DNA of 64,000 bases, taken from the NCBI GenBank assembly GCA_011455275.1, contig CP015028.1:1710911-1774910 (forward strand). The letters are read 5' to 3'. The stretch is from Pasteurellaceae bacterium Orientalotternb1 (GTDB lineage Bacteria; Pseudomonadota; Gammaproteobacteria; Enterobacterales; Pasteurellaceae). Below, piece after piece: positions 35,647-44,621 of this stretch. The notes beneath the pieces were generated by a model. It made no database searches. It had not been told where the DNA came from and saw only the letters and a program-made list of their open reading frames with translations. The position numbers were made by a program, and so were the translations under genes. Positions within the stretch are counted from its first letter, which is position 1, and the number at the start of each line of letters is the position of its first letter.

Positions 35647-36307
35647 ATGATTTCAATTGTAATGCCAACTTATAATTACGCTGAATATTTAGATCGTTCT
35701 ATTTCATCCATACTACGACAAACATATAACAACGGAGAATTAATCCTTATTGAGGATGAGTCAGGGATAATTTACAACTATTTTTATTTATTAGATAGTA
35801 GAATACCATCCACAATCTATTAACTGTGGCGTATCAAATGCAAAAAATATAGGCTTACAAAAATCTCATGGAAAATATATATACTTTTTAGGTGCTTATG
35901 GTCTCTATAATCATGAATTCTTATCTATTTTACACAACAAGATAGAAATGTATGATATAGCATATTCTGGATTTATATATAAAAACAGAAACATCCACTA
36001 TGTATTTGTTCTATCTTAATAAAAAGAGCTCATTATAGAGAAAAATTTATTTTTTAGCCCTGCAAAATGGAGAAGATACTGAATTTATTATTAAACCATT
36101 AGAAAAGTCAATACCAATTATAACGAAAGAAAACTTTTCACTTATTTCCAAGGAAGAGTAGGTTCTGCAACTACAAATAATAAAATAGAAAATCAAATAA
36201 TCTCCGTTTTAGAACCTTATAAAAGAGCCCAGAAATACTTAGAAAATAAAAATAAGCCATTAGCAGCAAAGCTTATAGCTGTAATCAACCATCATTTAAA
36301 ACATTGA
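35647..36307 (+). pseudogene. Family 2 glycosyltransferase, broken by several frameshifts
   Basis: ATG 35647 opens MISIVMPTYNYAEYLDRSI, a textbook GT2 start, but the frame breaks near 35770. Further pieces appear in other frames: GVSNAKNIGLQKSHGKYIYF (GT2 core, near 35828-35890), NGEDTEFIIK (near 36068), and a C-terminal tail ending in LIAVINHHLKH at TGA 36307. The expected DDD region is degraded to L-G-A-Y-G. At least three indels separate them, so the enzyme is dead in this strain. Neighbours on both sides are intact. Confidence 0.85.
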
Positions 36308-36394
36308 ATAAATAACTATTAAAAAATAGAAATACGTCATTTCATATTTTGAAATGGAAATTTGAGAATAGGAATATTATACAAGGTTAATTTT

Positions 36395-37513
36395 ATGAAA
36401 GTATTAGTCATATTTGGTACACGACCCGAAGCAATTAAAATGGCACCTTTAGTTAAAGAATTAGAGAAACATAATTCTATTGAAACATATGTTTGTGCAA
36501 CAGGACAACATAGAGAAATGCTTGATCAAGTTCTAAATTTATTTGAGATTGTTCCTGATTATGATCTCAACATTATGAAAGAGAGCCAATCATTAGGGTC
36601 TATTACAACTAAAATTATAGAAAAAATTTCTCCTATTTTAGATTCAATAAAGCCTGATTGGGTATTAGTTCACGGCGATACCTCGACAACATTTGCTGCA
36701 AGTTTAGCTGCTTTTTATAAGAAAATAAAAATTGCACACATTGAAGCAGGATTGAGAACTTATAATAATTATTCTCCTTATCCTGAAGAAGCCAATCGTA
36801 GATTAACTAGTATATTAGCAACGCTACATTTTTCACCTACAAAAGAGACGAAAAATAATTTATTGGCAGAACACATTTCAGATGAAACTATTTTTGTTAC
36901 GGGAAATACTGTCATTGATGCTTTACTATTAATGAAAGAAAAATTAGATAATAATCTTACAAAAAGAGAAATGCATGAATACTTTCCATTTATTGATGAT
37001 AGTAAAAAAGTAATTTTAGTTACTGCACACAGAAGAGAAAACCAGCAAGAAGGAATACAAAATATTGCCGAAGCAATTTATAAATTAGCAAATCAACATG
37101 CTGAACTACAATTTATAATTCCTTTACACTTAAATCCAGCAATAAGAAAGCCATTACAAAATAAACTATATAATACAAATAATGTTTATTTAATTGAGCC
37201 TCAAGAATATTTACCATTCATTTATTTGATGTCTAAAGCATATATAATCTTAACAGATTCTGGTGGAATACAGGAAGAAGCTCCATCACTCGGAAAACCC
37301 GTTTTAGTAATGAGAGATACCACAGAAAGACCCGAAGCAATAAAAGCAGGGACAGTTAAATTAGTTGGTTCTAATACAGATAATATTATTGAGAATTTTA
37401 ACTTACTGTATAACGATAATAATGAATATGCCAAAATATCCCAAGCTAAAAATCCTTACGGCAATGGTAGTGCTTCTAAGAAAATTATTAAATCGTTACT
37501 AAACTATACTTAG
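36395..37513 (+). CDS. wecB: UDP-N-acetylglucosamine 2-epimerase (non-hydrolysing)
   Basis: 372 residues. It makes UDP-ManNAc from UDP-GlcNAc for surface polysaccharides. I chose ATG 36395 (MKVLVIFGTRPEAIKMAPL), as an upstream TTG adds non-family residues. Active-site segments: GTRPEAIKMAP near 7, HGDTSTTFA near 95, IAHIEAGLRTYN near 113, HRRENQ near 210 and DSGGIQEEAPSLGKPVLVMRD near 286. No wecC dehydrogenase is next to it, so the product may be used as ManNAc, or wecC lies elsewhere. It sits inside the AT-rich glycan cluster. Confidence 0.95.
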   Translation: MKVLVIFGTRPEAIKMAPLVKELEKHNSIETYVCATGQHREMLDQVLNLFEIVPDYDLNIMKESQSLGSITTKIIEKISPILDSIKPDWVLVHGDTSTTFAASLAAFYKKIKIAHIEAGLRTYNNYSPYPEEANRRLTSILATLHFSPTKETKNNLLAEHISDETIFVTGNTVIDALLLMKEKLDNNLTKREMHEYFPFIDDSKKVILVTAHRRENQQEGIQNIAEAIYKLANQHAELQFIIPLHLNPAIRKPLQNKLYNTNNVYLIEPQEYLPFIYLMSKAYIILTDSGGIQEEAPSLGKPVLVMRDTTERPEAIKAGTVKLVGSNTDNIIENFNLLYNDNNEYAKISQAKNPYGNGSASKKIIKSLLNYT

Positions 37514-37525
37514 TATATTATTCAA

Positions 37526-38692
37526 ATGAAAATTTTAATTCTGCACAAATGGCTAGTAATGGGGGGAATTGAGAAAATTCTTATAAATTATCTCAATTTA
37601 TTACAAGATGAAAAACATATTCATCTTGAGCTACTTATTGCATTTGATACACCTAATAGTGTCATTGCTGAAGAGATTCCTAGCAACATAAAAACACATT
37701 ATATATTTGATAAATCATATTATCAACACCAGCAAAGTCTCTATCGAAACAGACATAAAAATATTATTCGGAGAATAAAGTATAAATTACATCGTTTTAA
37801 AGAAAAGAAGAGTTGTAAACTTAAATTAAATAAAATGATATCAAATTATGATATGATTATTAATTTCAGTAATCATTTCGATAAATTTTTAGATTTTAAG
37901 AGTATTGGTACACCTATTATACGTTGGCAACATTCCGCATTAGAGAATAAAAACTGCAAATTAAGTGCAAAAGAAATAAACTATTTAAAGCAATATGATA
38001 AAATTATTGCAATATGCAAAGAAATGGAAGAGGATATTCTTTCAAGAGATAAGTTTTTTTATCAGAAAGTCACTCATATATACAACCCATTAGATTTTAA
38101 TAAAGTAAAAACACTTTCCGAGCAACCCATAATTAATATACATACACCTTATCTAATACAAGTAGCTCGATTAGAAAAAAGTAAAAATCATATCGCTTTA
38201 ATTGAAATTTATTCCAAATTAATAAAAAAAGGACTTAATCACTATCTCTATATTATTGGTAATGGACCTGAACATAGCTTGTTGATTAATAAAATTAAAC
38301 AGTTAAATTTAGAGCAGCACTGTATTTTATTAGGTGAGATAGATAATCCTTATCCCTATATTAAGGGTGCAGAATTATTTTTGCACACTTCAGAAAAAGA
38401 AGGACTACCAACTGTTTTGTTAGAAAGTGCTATTCTAGATACACCTATTGTTGCAATGAACTGCCCTACAGGAGTCAAGGAAATATTAGATAATGGAAAG
38501 TGTGGAGAGTTAATTCCTATGGGTAATAAAACTGAATTTATTGATAAGACTTATCAACTTATTCTAAATTTAGAACTAAAAGAAGAATATAGAAAAAATA
38601 TGAAAAATCATCTAACAATTTTCTCAGCAGAAACTACAAAAAATAAGTTGCTAACCCTAATTAATGAAGTAAAAAACAGTAAAAAACCCTAA
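37526..38692 (+). CDS. Glycosyltransferase family 4
   Basis: 388 residues with a GT-B fold. The N-terminal part opens MKILILHKWLVMGGIEKIL (G-G-I-E-K acceptor-side motif). The C-terminal donor half reads I-Q-V-A-R-L-E-K-S-K-N-H near 212, YIIGNGPEHSLL near 247, and the E-x7-E motif EKEGLPTVLLESA near 289 followed by P-I-V-A-M-N-C-P-T-G. It follows wecB by 12 bp. Donor and acceptor are unknown. Poor in G+C like its neighbours. Confidence 0.9.
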   Translation: MKILILHKWLVMGGIEKILINYLNLLQDEKHIHLELLIAFDTPNSVIAEEIPSNIKTHYIFDKSYYQHQQSLYRNRHKNIIRRIKYKLHRFKEKKSCKLKLNKMISNYDMIINFSNHFDKFLDFKSIGTPIIRWQHSALENKNCKLSAKEINYLKQYDKIIAICKEMEEDILSRDKFFYQKVTHIYNPLDFNKVKTLSEQPIINIHTPYLIQVARLEKSKNHIALIEIYSKLIKKGLNHYLYIIGNGPEHSLLINKIKQLNLEQHCILLGEIDNPYPYIKGAELFLHTSEKEGLPTVLLESAILDTPIVAMNCPTGVKEILDNGKCGELIPMGNKTEFIDKTYQLILNLELKEEYRKNMKNHLTIFSAETTKNKLLTLINEVKNSKKP

Positions 38693-38737
38693 TCATTTAA
38701 AATACATTTATTTTCAAATAATATTGAGAAAAATAGA

Positions 38738-39421
38738 ATGAAAAACATCAAAAAACACCCCCCTATTTTTATTATCAGCTTAAAAAACTCTCCAAGAAGA
38801 GAATTTATTAGTAAGCGTTTAACTGATTTAGGCTTTTCTTTTGAATTCGTCGATGCCGTGTATGGACAAGATTTATCCGAAGAACAATTAAAAGAAATTG
38901 ACTTTGAATTTTATCCTAATAAATATGCTGCTAGACGCCCATTAACATTAGGTGAAATTGGCTGTGCAATGAGCCATATTAAATTATATGAACACATTGT
39001 TCAGAATAATATTGAAAAAGCTATTATTTTAGAAGACGATGCTATTATTTCTCTCTATTTTAAAGAAATATTAGCTGATGCGCTGAACAAATTACCACAA
39101 AGAGCCGAAATTCTGTTTTTCGATCATGGAAAAGCAAAAATTTTTCCAATTACCCGCAGTTTACCTGAACGCTATCGCTTAGCTCGATATTTATCGCCAT
39201 CAAAAAATTCTAAGAGAACAATTATTAGAACAACCGCTTATCTAATTACCTTAGAAGGTGCTAAAAAATTACTTAATTATGCCTATCCAATTAGAATGCC
39301 CTCTGATTTTCTAACTGGATCATTACAGCTTACGCATATCAATGCTTATGGCATAGAGCCTGCTTGTGTATTTGGTGGTTCACATTCTGAAATTGACCAA
39401 ATGGAAAATCGTTATAAATAA
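38738..39421 (+). CDS. Glycosyltransferase family 25 (LOS galactosyl/glucosyltransferase type)
   Basis: 227 residues. It shows IFIISLKNSPRREFISKRL near 10, FEFVDAVYG near 35, LTLGEIGCAMSHIKLYEHI near 69, and ILEDDAII near 98 with the E-D-D metal motif. These are the LgtB/LgtE/Lex2B-like signatures of lipooligosaccharide glycosyltransferases in Haemophilus and Neisseria. No tandem tetranucleotide repeat is seen at its 5' end, so no sign of phase variation. It lies 45 bp after the GT4 gene. Confidence 0.9.
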   Translation: MKNIKKHPPIFIISLKNSPRREFISKRLTDLGFSFEFVDAVYGQDLSEEQLKEIDFEFYPNKYAARRPLTLGEIGCAMSHIKLYEHIVQNNIEKAIILEDDAIISLYFKEILADALNKLPQRAEILFFDHGKAKIFPITRSLPERYRLARYLSPSKNSKRTIIRTTAYLITLEGAKKLLNYAYPIRMPSDFLTGSLQLTHINAYGIEPACVFGGSHSEIDQMENRYK

Positions 39422-39442
39422 TTTCTAATTTTATAAACTATA

Positions 39443-40516
39443 ATGAATCTTAAAAAATTAATGGTAGTTATCTCTGAAAAGAGAAATAAATTAACAGAAA
39501 AAGACCTTGATCTTAAAGAAATTAAATCTATTCTTTTAAGACCATTAGGTAATGCAATCGGAGATGCTACTGTTCATACTGCTCATTTATCACAATTAAA
39601 ATCACTTTTTCCAAATGCGATTATTGGTGTTATTGTAACTCAGCAGAACAAAACTATTTTTGAACATTCTAAGCTTGTAGATAAATATATTCACCGTAAT
39701 TTTTTTGATTATTTATGTAATTATAAAAAATGGGATCTATTATTAGATTTTGAGAACAACTTTAACTCAGCATCATTATTCATGGATCGTATTTTAATGC
39801 CTAAATACATTGCCATATTTAGAAAATATGATAAGAGGCATTACAATTTCAATACAATTTTTAATTATAATTTCCACTTTCCACAAAAAGATAATGAGAG
39901 ACTAAGCCATTATTTATATCATTCCTTTTTTAATAAAAACAATCAGCTTACTGAATCGTATAGCCAATTAGTAACAGATTCTCAAGCAGATGCTAAAATG
40001 AATAGTATTTGGAAAGAAAAGAAATTCCGTTTATTACTCTGTCCACAAGGAAGTAAACGCCAAATTCCACCACTTGAGCTAGGAGAATTATTAGCTGATG
40101 CTATTCAATCAGGAAAAGTTAGTAATATAGATATCATTTTAAGTTATACTGAAACAGCTCAAAATTATCTTGAACAATTATTAGCTTATTATCCAGACTT
40201 ACCAATACGACTATCACCTAAAACATCGCTAACAGAATATCTCTCACTTATTGCAAGTTCTAGTTTTGTGATTGCTGTAGATGGTGGTTCCTTACATCTT
40301 AGTTGTGCTTTCAAGAAACCATTATTAAGCTTTTTTGCAGATAGTCAACCTAATTTAGGCACTTGGGAGCCTCTGATTCCCCCTCATATTCCGCATTTAA
40401 AAGTGCTAACAAAAAATAATGTAGGTAGCAATTCCAATTTAACCCAAGATTTCAATTTAGACCACGCCAAAATATGGTTAAAAAAACAATTAAATACATT
40501 GATTAACAAGGAATAA
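39443..40516 (+). CDS. Glycosyltransferase family 9 (heptosyltransferase-like)
   Basis: 357 residues. ILLRPLGNAIGDATVHTAHL near 31-50 is the GT9 N-terminal G-x-x-G-D loop, and AVDGGSLHLSCAFKKPLLSFF near 274-294 is the donor-binding C-terminal motif of ADP-heptose:LPS transferases. The central region diverges strongly from WaaC, WaaF and WaaQ, so the sugar and linkage are unclear. It is 21 bp after the GT25 gene and 3 bp before a second GT9, suggesting a tandem pair. Confidence 0.85.
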   Translation: MNLKKLMVVISEKRNKLTEKDLDLKEIKSILLRPLGNAIGDATVHTAHLSQLKSLFPNAIIGVIVTQQNKTIFEHSKLVDKYIHRNFFDYLCNYKKWDLLLDFENNFNSASLFMDRILMPKYIAIFRKYDKRHYNFNTIFNYNFHFPQKDNERLSHYLYHSFFNKNNQLTESYSQLVTDSQADAKMNSIWKEKKFRLLLCPQGSKRQIPPLELGELLADAIQSGKVSNIDIILSYTETAQNYLEQLLAYYPDLPIRLSPKTSLTEYLSLIASSSFVIAVDGGSLHLSCAFKKPLLSFFADSQPNLGTWEPLIPPHIPHLKVLTKNNVGSNSNLTQDFNLDHAKIWLKKQLNTLINKE

Positions 40517-40519
40517 ACA

Positions 40520-41557
40520 ATGAGCATAAAAAAACAATTACAAAAAATTCGCTTAGCCATTGGTAAAAAGATATTGGATAGAAAAAGTCAAAAAAATAAT
40601 AAAATAGTTAAAGAAAAAATCAAAAAAATTCTGTTTCTTCGTCATGATGGAAAAATCGGAGATTATATTGTTAGCTCTTTTGTCTTTCGTGAACTAAAAA
40701 AACAAAACCCTAATTTGCATATTGGTGTTGTTTGCTCTACCAAAACACTATATTTATTTGAGCAGAATCCGTTCATTGACCATATTTATCCTGTTAAAAC
40801 TAAAAAAATTAGTGATTATATAAAAACAGCCAATAAAATTAGAAGAGAAAACTATGATATTCTTATCGACCCAACCACTTTTCTAAGAAATAGAGACTTA
40901 CTATTAATTAAATTAATTAATGCCACTATCAACATCGGCTATCAAAAAGCCAATTATCAACTATTTGATATAAATGTGACAGATAGCAGCCTTCACTTTT
41001 CGCAAATATATCAGAAAGCATTAGAATTAATGGGTTATTCTAATCTTGACACTCACTATGACATTCCCGAAAATTTAGCGAGCCAAGAAAAAGTTAATCA
41101 ATTTTTAATTAGAAATCAGTTAAATAAATTTATTGCTATTAATTTCTTTGGAGCAAGTTCTTCTCGCAGTTTTAATGATCGCAATATAAAAGCATTACTT
41201 ACCGACATTCAACAAAAATGTGCATTGCCAATAATTCTATTAACTTATCCTGCTGTTACCGAGAAATTGAAATATATTATAAATAATTTTCAGAATATAT
41301 TCATATATGAAGACACGAAATCTATTTTTGATAATATTGAACTGATAAGAGCATCTTACTTAGTTATATCACCAGACACATCAATTATTCATATTGCATC
41401 TGGGTTAAACAAACCTATGATTGCTTTTTATGGTGATGGAAAGGAAAATTTTACGCATTGGCATCCTAATAGCCCAAATATCGTACATCTCATACAGTAT
41501 AAAAAGAACATTAATGAAATAACGCCACAGCAAATATTACCTGAATGGTTGGTATAA
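40520..41557 (+). CDS. Glycosyltransferase family 9 (heptosyltransferase-like), second copy
   Basis: 345 residues. The Lys-rich N-terminus is followed by ILFLRHDGKIGDYIVSSFVF near 35-54 (G-D loop) and VISPDTSIIHIASGLNKPMIAFYG near 288-311 (donor motif with P-D-T-S-x-x-H). It is closer to standard heptosyltransferases than the upstream GT9. The last codon is immediately followed by the ilvY ATG with no spacer. It is the last gene of the AT-rich cluster. Confidence 0.88.
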   Translation: MSIKKQLQKIRLAIGKKILDRKSQKNNKIVKEKIKKILFLRHDGKIGDYIVSSFVFRELKKQNPNLHIGVVCSTKTLYLFEQNPFIDHIYPVKTKKISDYIKTANKIRRENYDILIDPTTFLRNRDLLLIKLINATINIGYQKANYQLFDINVTDSSLHFSQIYQKALELMGYSNLDTHYDIPENLASQEKVNQFLIRNQLNKFIAINFFGASSSRSFNDRNIKALLTDIQQKCALPIILLTYPAVTEKLKYIINNFQNIFIYEDTKSIFDNIELIRASYLVISPDTSIIHIASGLNKPMIAFYGDGKENFTHWHPNSPNIVHLIQYKKNINEITPQQILPEWLV

Positions 41558-42445
41558 ATGGACTTCCACTCCCTAAAACTTTTTCTTGATATTACCCAAA
41601 CTCGTAGTTTTATTCGTACAGCGGAAAAAAACTATATGAGTGCCTCTACCCTTTCTCGTCATATTCAGCGAATGGAAGATGAGATTGGACAGCCGCTTTT
41701 TTTGCGGGATAATCGGCAAGTGGTTTTAACGGAAGCGGGGGAAAGATTCCACCATTTCGCAGAACAAAGTTGGGCAAATTGGTTGCAAATTCAGCGACAA
41801 CTTTCCCCGCAGCAAACGGAATTAGAAGGCGAATTACGCCTGTTTTGCTCGGTTACAGCGGCGTATAGCCATTTGCCGAAAATGTTGGAACGCTTTCGCC
41901 AGTTACACCCTAAAATCGAAATCAAACTGAGTACGGGCGACCCCGCCAAGGCGTTGCAAATGGTGCAATCTATGCAAGCGGATCTTTCTCTTGCAGGCAA
42001 GCCTGAACATCTACCGCCAAATATCGCTTTTCATTATATTGACGACATCACGCTATCGCTTTTCGTGCCAAGAGTAGCTTGTCTTGCTACTCAACTTTTA
42101 CAACAAATGCCAATTGATTGGCAGAATATTCCGTTCATCCTTCCTGTTGAAGGCCCTGCTCGCAAGCGGATTGAAAGTTGGTTTAAATTGCAGAAAATCC
42201 GTGAGCCGAAAATTTATGCAACAGTCGAAGGACACGAGGCGATTTTACCGATGGTCGCCGTCGGCTGTGGTGTTGCGTTACTGCCCGATGTAGTGGTTCA
42301 GCACAGCCCTGTGAGCAATCAAATTTCTTATTTTAATCTGCCCGCCCCCATTCAGCCTTTTGAATTAGGCATTTGCGTGCAACAACGCCGTTTGCAGGAA
42401 CCGATAATTCAAGCATTTTGGGCGTTTTTATCTGATTTAGATTGA
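41558..42445 (+). CDS. ilvY: LysR-type regulator IlvY
   Basis: 295 residues. Winged-helix start LKLFLDITQTRSFIRTAEKNY, then S-A-S-T-L-S-R-H-I-Q-R-M-E, and RDNRQVVLTEAGERF near 49. The effector domain carries LFCSVTAAYSHLPKMLERF near 94 and AVGCGVALLPDVVVQHSP near 227, which are IlvY-specific. IlvY senses acetolactate and acetohydroxybutyrate and activates ilvC, which is usually divergent; here no ilvC is present. Instead it starts directly after the GT9 stop. G+C and codons are host-like again, so it marks the right edge of the cluster. Confidence 0.93.
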   Translation: MDFHSLKLFLDITQTRSFIRTAEKNYMSASTLSRHIQRMEDEIGQPLFLRDNRQVVLTEAGERFHHFAEQSWANWLQIQRQLSPQQTELEGELRLFCSVTAAYSHLPKMLERFRQLHPKIEIKLSTGDPAKALQMVQSMQADLSLAGKPEHLPPNIAFHYIDDITLSLFVPRVACLATQLLQQMPIDWQNIPFILPVEGPARKRIESWFKLQKIREPKIYATVEGHEAILPMVAVGCGVALLPDVVVQHSPVSNQISYFNLPAPIQPFELGICVQQRRLQEPIIQAFWAFLSDLD

Positions 42446-42565
42446 ATCGAAAAAATAGAATTCTGTTAAAATAGTCGCACCGCAAATACCACATACCATT
42501 TGCAAAATTTTTCGTGAATCTGACCGCTTGTAGCGGCCAACAATTAGCCATAGGAGAAAGAGAGA

Positions 42566-43192
42566 ATGAAAATTGTTGAAGTCAAACACCCACTCATCAA
42601 ACACAAAATCGGCTTAATGCGTGCTGCGGATGTAAACACCAAAGATTTCCGCCAACTTGCTACCGAGGTCGGTAGCCTACTCACTTATGAAGCAACCACC
42701 GATTTAGAAACGGAAAAAGTGACGATTGATGGTTGGAATGGTCCTGTGGAAATCGATCGCATCAAAGGTAAAAAAGTCACTGTTGTGCCAATTTTACGTG
42801 CTGGTTTGGGAATGATGGACGGCGTACTTGAGCATATTCCAAGTGCCCGTATCAGCGTAGTCGGGATTTACCGTAACGAAGAAACCCTTGAACCCGTACC
42901 ATATTTCACTAAATTGGCGAACGATGTGGAAGAACGTTTGGCGATCATCGTTGATCCCATGCTTGCCACGGGCGGTTCAATGATTGCAACTATCGACTTG
43001 CTCAAAAAAGCAGGCTGTAAGCAAATCAAAGTGTTAGTGTTAGTCGCCGCTCCTGAAGGTATCAAGGCTCTTGAAGCCGCTCACCCTGACGTTGAACTTT
43101 ACACTGCCGCAATCGACAGCCACCTGAATGAAAAAGGTTACATCATTCCAGGCTTGGGCGATGCTGGCGATAAAATCTTTGGCACCAAATAA
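42566..43192 (+). CDS. upp: Uracil phosphoribosyltransferase
   Basis: 208 residues, identical in length to E. coli Upp. It salvages uracil to UMP with PRPP. It shows [15 protein letters not shown] at the N-terminus, [15 protein letters not shown] near 75-89, [19 protein letters not shown] near 129 (PRPP loop), and the C-terminal [17 protein letters not shown]. Preceded by AGGAGAAAGAGAG. An uptake sequence lies upstream (near 42521). It is transcribed alone, with a hairpin/T-run after it. Confidence 0.98.
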   Translation: MKIVEVKHPLIKHKIGLMRAADVNTKDFRQLATEVGSLLTYEATTDLETEKVTIDGWNGPVEIDRIKGKKVTVVPILRAGLGMMDGVLEHIPSARISVVGIYRNEETLEPVPYFTKLANDVEERLAIIVDPMLATGGSMIATIDLLKKAGCKQIKVLVLVAAPEGIKALEAAHPDVELYTAAIDSHLNEKGYIIPGLGDAGDKIFGTK

Positions 43193-43257
43193 GGCTTACA
43201 AGCGGTCAGTTTCTAAGCGAAATTTGCAAATTCTGATCTTCTTATAAAAGATTTTTT

Positions 43258-43302
43258 CATAAAAGTTGCTCGTATTTATTTTTAAATTGGGCAACTTTTT
43301 TA
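43258..43302 (+). terminator. Possible terminator after upp
   Basis: AAAAGTTGC (43261-43269) pairs with GCAACTTTT (43291-43299) across a 21-nt A+T loop, followed by TT. An uptake sequence occurs between the stop codon and this hairpin. Confidence 0.65.
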
Positions 43303-43338
43303 TCTGCTACACGACTTTCAAAACTGCCCTGCTTTTAG

Positions 43339-44373
43339 CTAAACAATATGGCTATGATACCATTGCGAAAGCAGTACACCTGCATTCACTGCCACATTTA
43401 AGCCGCTGTTGAGTGGGTTAGCAAAGGAAAGTTGGACGTTAGTGTCTTCTGGATATTCCACTGCATTGGAGACCACTTCGCTCAACACAAATACCACTTT
43501 CGCCGCCAATGCGGTTTTGGCTAACGCTGGAGCTTGTTTTTGGCGGGTGATATGCACGATTTGATAGCCCGTATTGCGAAGTTGGGTCAGGGCGATTTGC
43601 TTGTGTTTGGTTTCAAGGGCGTGGACAAACTCCAAACCGCCTTCTGCCACACGAGCGGCATTACTGGAGTTGAGAATATCGTTACTTTCTACAATCACGC
43701 CTTTTACGCCATAAAATGCACAAGTTCGCACCACACCGCCCACGTTTTGGGCATTATTCACGCCGTCTAATAGCACCAAACAGTCCCGCTGGCGTGGGAT
43801 TTGTAAATAACCTTCAAGCGAGAACGGAGCAGATTTTTTGACTAATAAACAGATGCCCCCGTGATGCTCTGTCCCCGTTACACGTTCCATTTCTTCGCTA
43901 TCAACAATGTGGTAGGCTTTTTTCTGTTCCGCTAAGTAGCTTAATAATGCCCCTGCTTTTTTCGCCCCTTCAACCGTTGCCCACAAACGTACAATAGCGT
44001 CTGGACGCTGTTCAAATAAGGTATAACACGCATTCTCACCATACACTTTCATTTCAGTGGCACGATTGTTGCGGATCTTTTCAGGAGCTCGTGGTGAAAG
44101 TGGCCCTGTTTTCTTTTCGCCTTTCTCACTGCGACCTTTTACGCTAATTTGTACCGAACCATCACGCCCTGCTTTTTTCGCTTCTTTTGGGTAGATGTCG
44201 TAATTCGGTTGCGAACGCTCAACACGGTCAGTTTTCGGGGCTGACAAGCGGTCGGATTTCTGGAAAGTTTTGCGATTTGGGCGATCGTTATCACGATCAT
44301 CATTAAATTTGCGAGCTTTGCTCTGTTTTTCTTCGATCGTTTTAAAACGAGGGGCGTTAAATTTTGTGTTCAT
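43339..44373 (-). CDS. SpoU/TrmH-family RNA methyltransferase (YfiF-like)
   Basis: 344 residues from ATG 44373 (MNTKFNAPRFK); a longer start would read into the terminator of the upstream small gene. The first 110 residues are Lys/Arg/Asp-rich and likely disordered. Then a SpoU substrate-binding domain, and the SPOUT catalytic domain with LVLLDGVNNAQNVGGVVRTC near 212, GVIVESND near 240 and VVSNAVEYPEDT near 310-321. Length and arrangement match E. coli YfiF, a 2'-O-methyltransferase paralog with unsettled target. Confidence 0.88.
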   Translation of the reverse strand: MNTKFNAPRFKTIEEKQSKARKFNDDRDNDRPNRKTFQKSDRLSAPKTDRVERSQPNYDIYPKEAKKAGRDGSVQISVKGRSEKGEKKTGPLSPRAPEKIRNNRATEMKVYGENACYTLFEQRPDAIVRLWATVEGAKKAGALLSYLAEQKKAYHIVDSEEMERVTGTEHHGGICLLVKKSAPFSLEGYLQIPRQRDCLVLLDGVNNAQNVGGVVRTCAFYGVKGVIVESNDILNSSNAARVAEGGLEFVHALETKHKQIALTQLRNTGYQIVHITRQKQAPALAKTALAAKVVFVLSEVVSNAVEYPEDTNVQLSFANPLNSGLNVAVNAGVLLSQWYHSHIV

Positions 44374-44423
44374 AGTGTTCTTGAAAAAGAGAAATTTGAT
44401 CTTATTTGTAATTCGGCATACAA

Positions 44424-44452
44424 TAAAAAACACCTAGGGCGGTAACCCTAGG
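44424..44452 (-). terminator. Intrinsic terminator of the small peptide gene
   Basis: CCTAGGG-TTACCG-CCCTAGG on the minus strand (44452-44433), followed by TGTTTTTTATTG. A 7-bp stem plus six U residues, ending the short minus-strand transcript before the methyltransferase gene. Confidence 0.85.
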
Positions 44453-44469
44453 CGTTCCAACGTACTACT

Positions 44470-44538
44470 TTAGCCAGTTGAGCCTTTTAACAAACAGCAA
44501 AGCAGTATGACAATTATCCAAAGTATTAACTTTTTCAT
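44470..44538 (-). CDS. 22-residue hydrophobic peptide, candidate type I toxin
   Basis: The frame ATG 44538 to TAA 44470 encodes MKKLILWIIVILLCCLLKG plus STG: a short basic start, one membrane-spanning hydrophobic helix and two cysteines, resembling Hok/Ibs/Ldr-style small toxins in design. A ribosome site (AAGGAT) is 8 nt upstream, and its left bases are in an 8-bp stem (TCAAAAAG/CTTTTTGA, 44547-44554 and 44561-44568) that would cover it. A 54-nt stem-loop lies further upstream in the leader. It is a separate transcript with its own promoter and terminator. No homolog is recalled. Confidence 0.6.
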   Translation of the reverse strand: MKKLILWIIVILLCCLLKGSTG

Positions 44539-44567
44539 AAATTATCCTTTTTGAAGTTAATCAAAAA

Positions 44568-44621
44568 GACTGCCTAAATCAGCCCGACAGCTGCAACTGG
44601 CGAACTGATTTATCAGCAGTC
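44568..44621 (-). promoter_or_regulatory. Long stem-loop in the leader of the small peptide mRNA
   Basis: GACTGC plus TAAATCAG pair with CTGATTTA plus GCAGTC (plus-strand coordinates 44568-44573, 44575-44582, 44605-44612, 44616-44621), giving two perfect stems of 6 and 8 bp with a small bulge. Both strands can form it. It occupies the leader between the promoter and the ribosome site. Confidence 0.7.

Noticed and set aside
35646..36394. IS element or transposase remnant in the glycan cluster
   Set aside because: The broken frames read as GT2 glycosyltransferase, and no terminal inverted repeats or transposase motifs were seen. No mobile element was recognised anywhere in the window.
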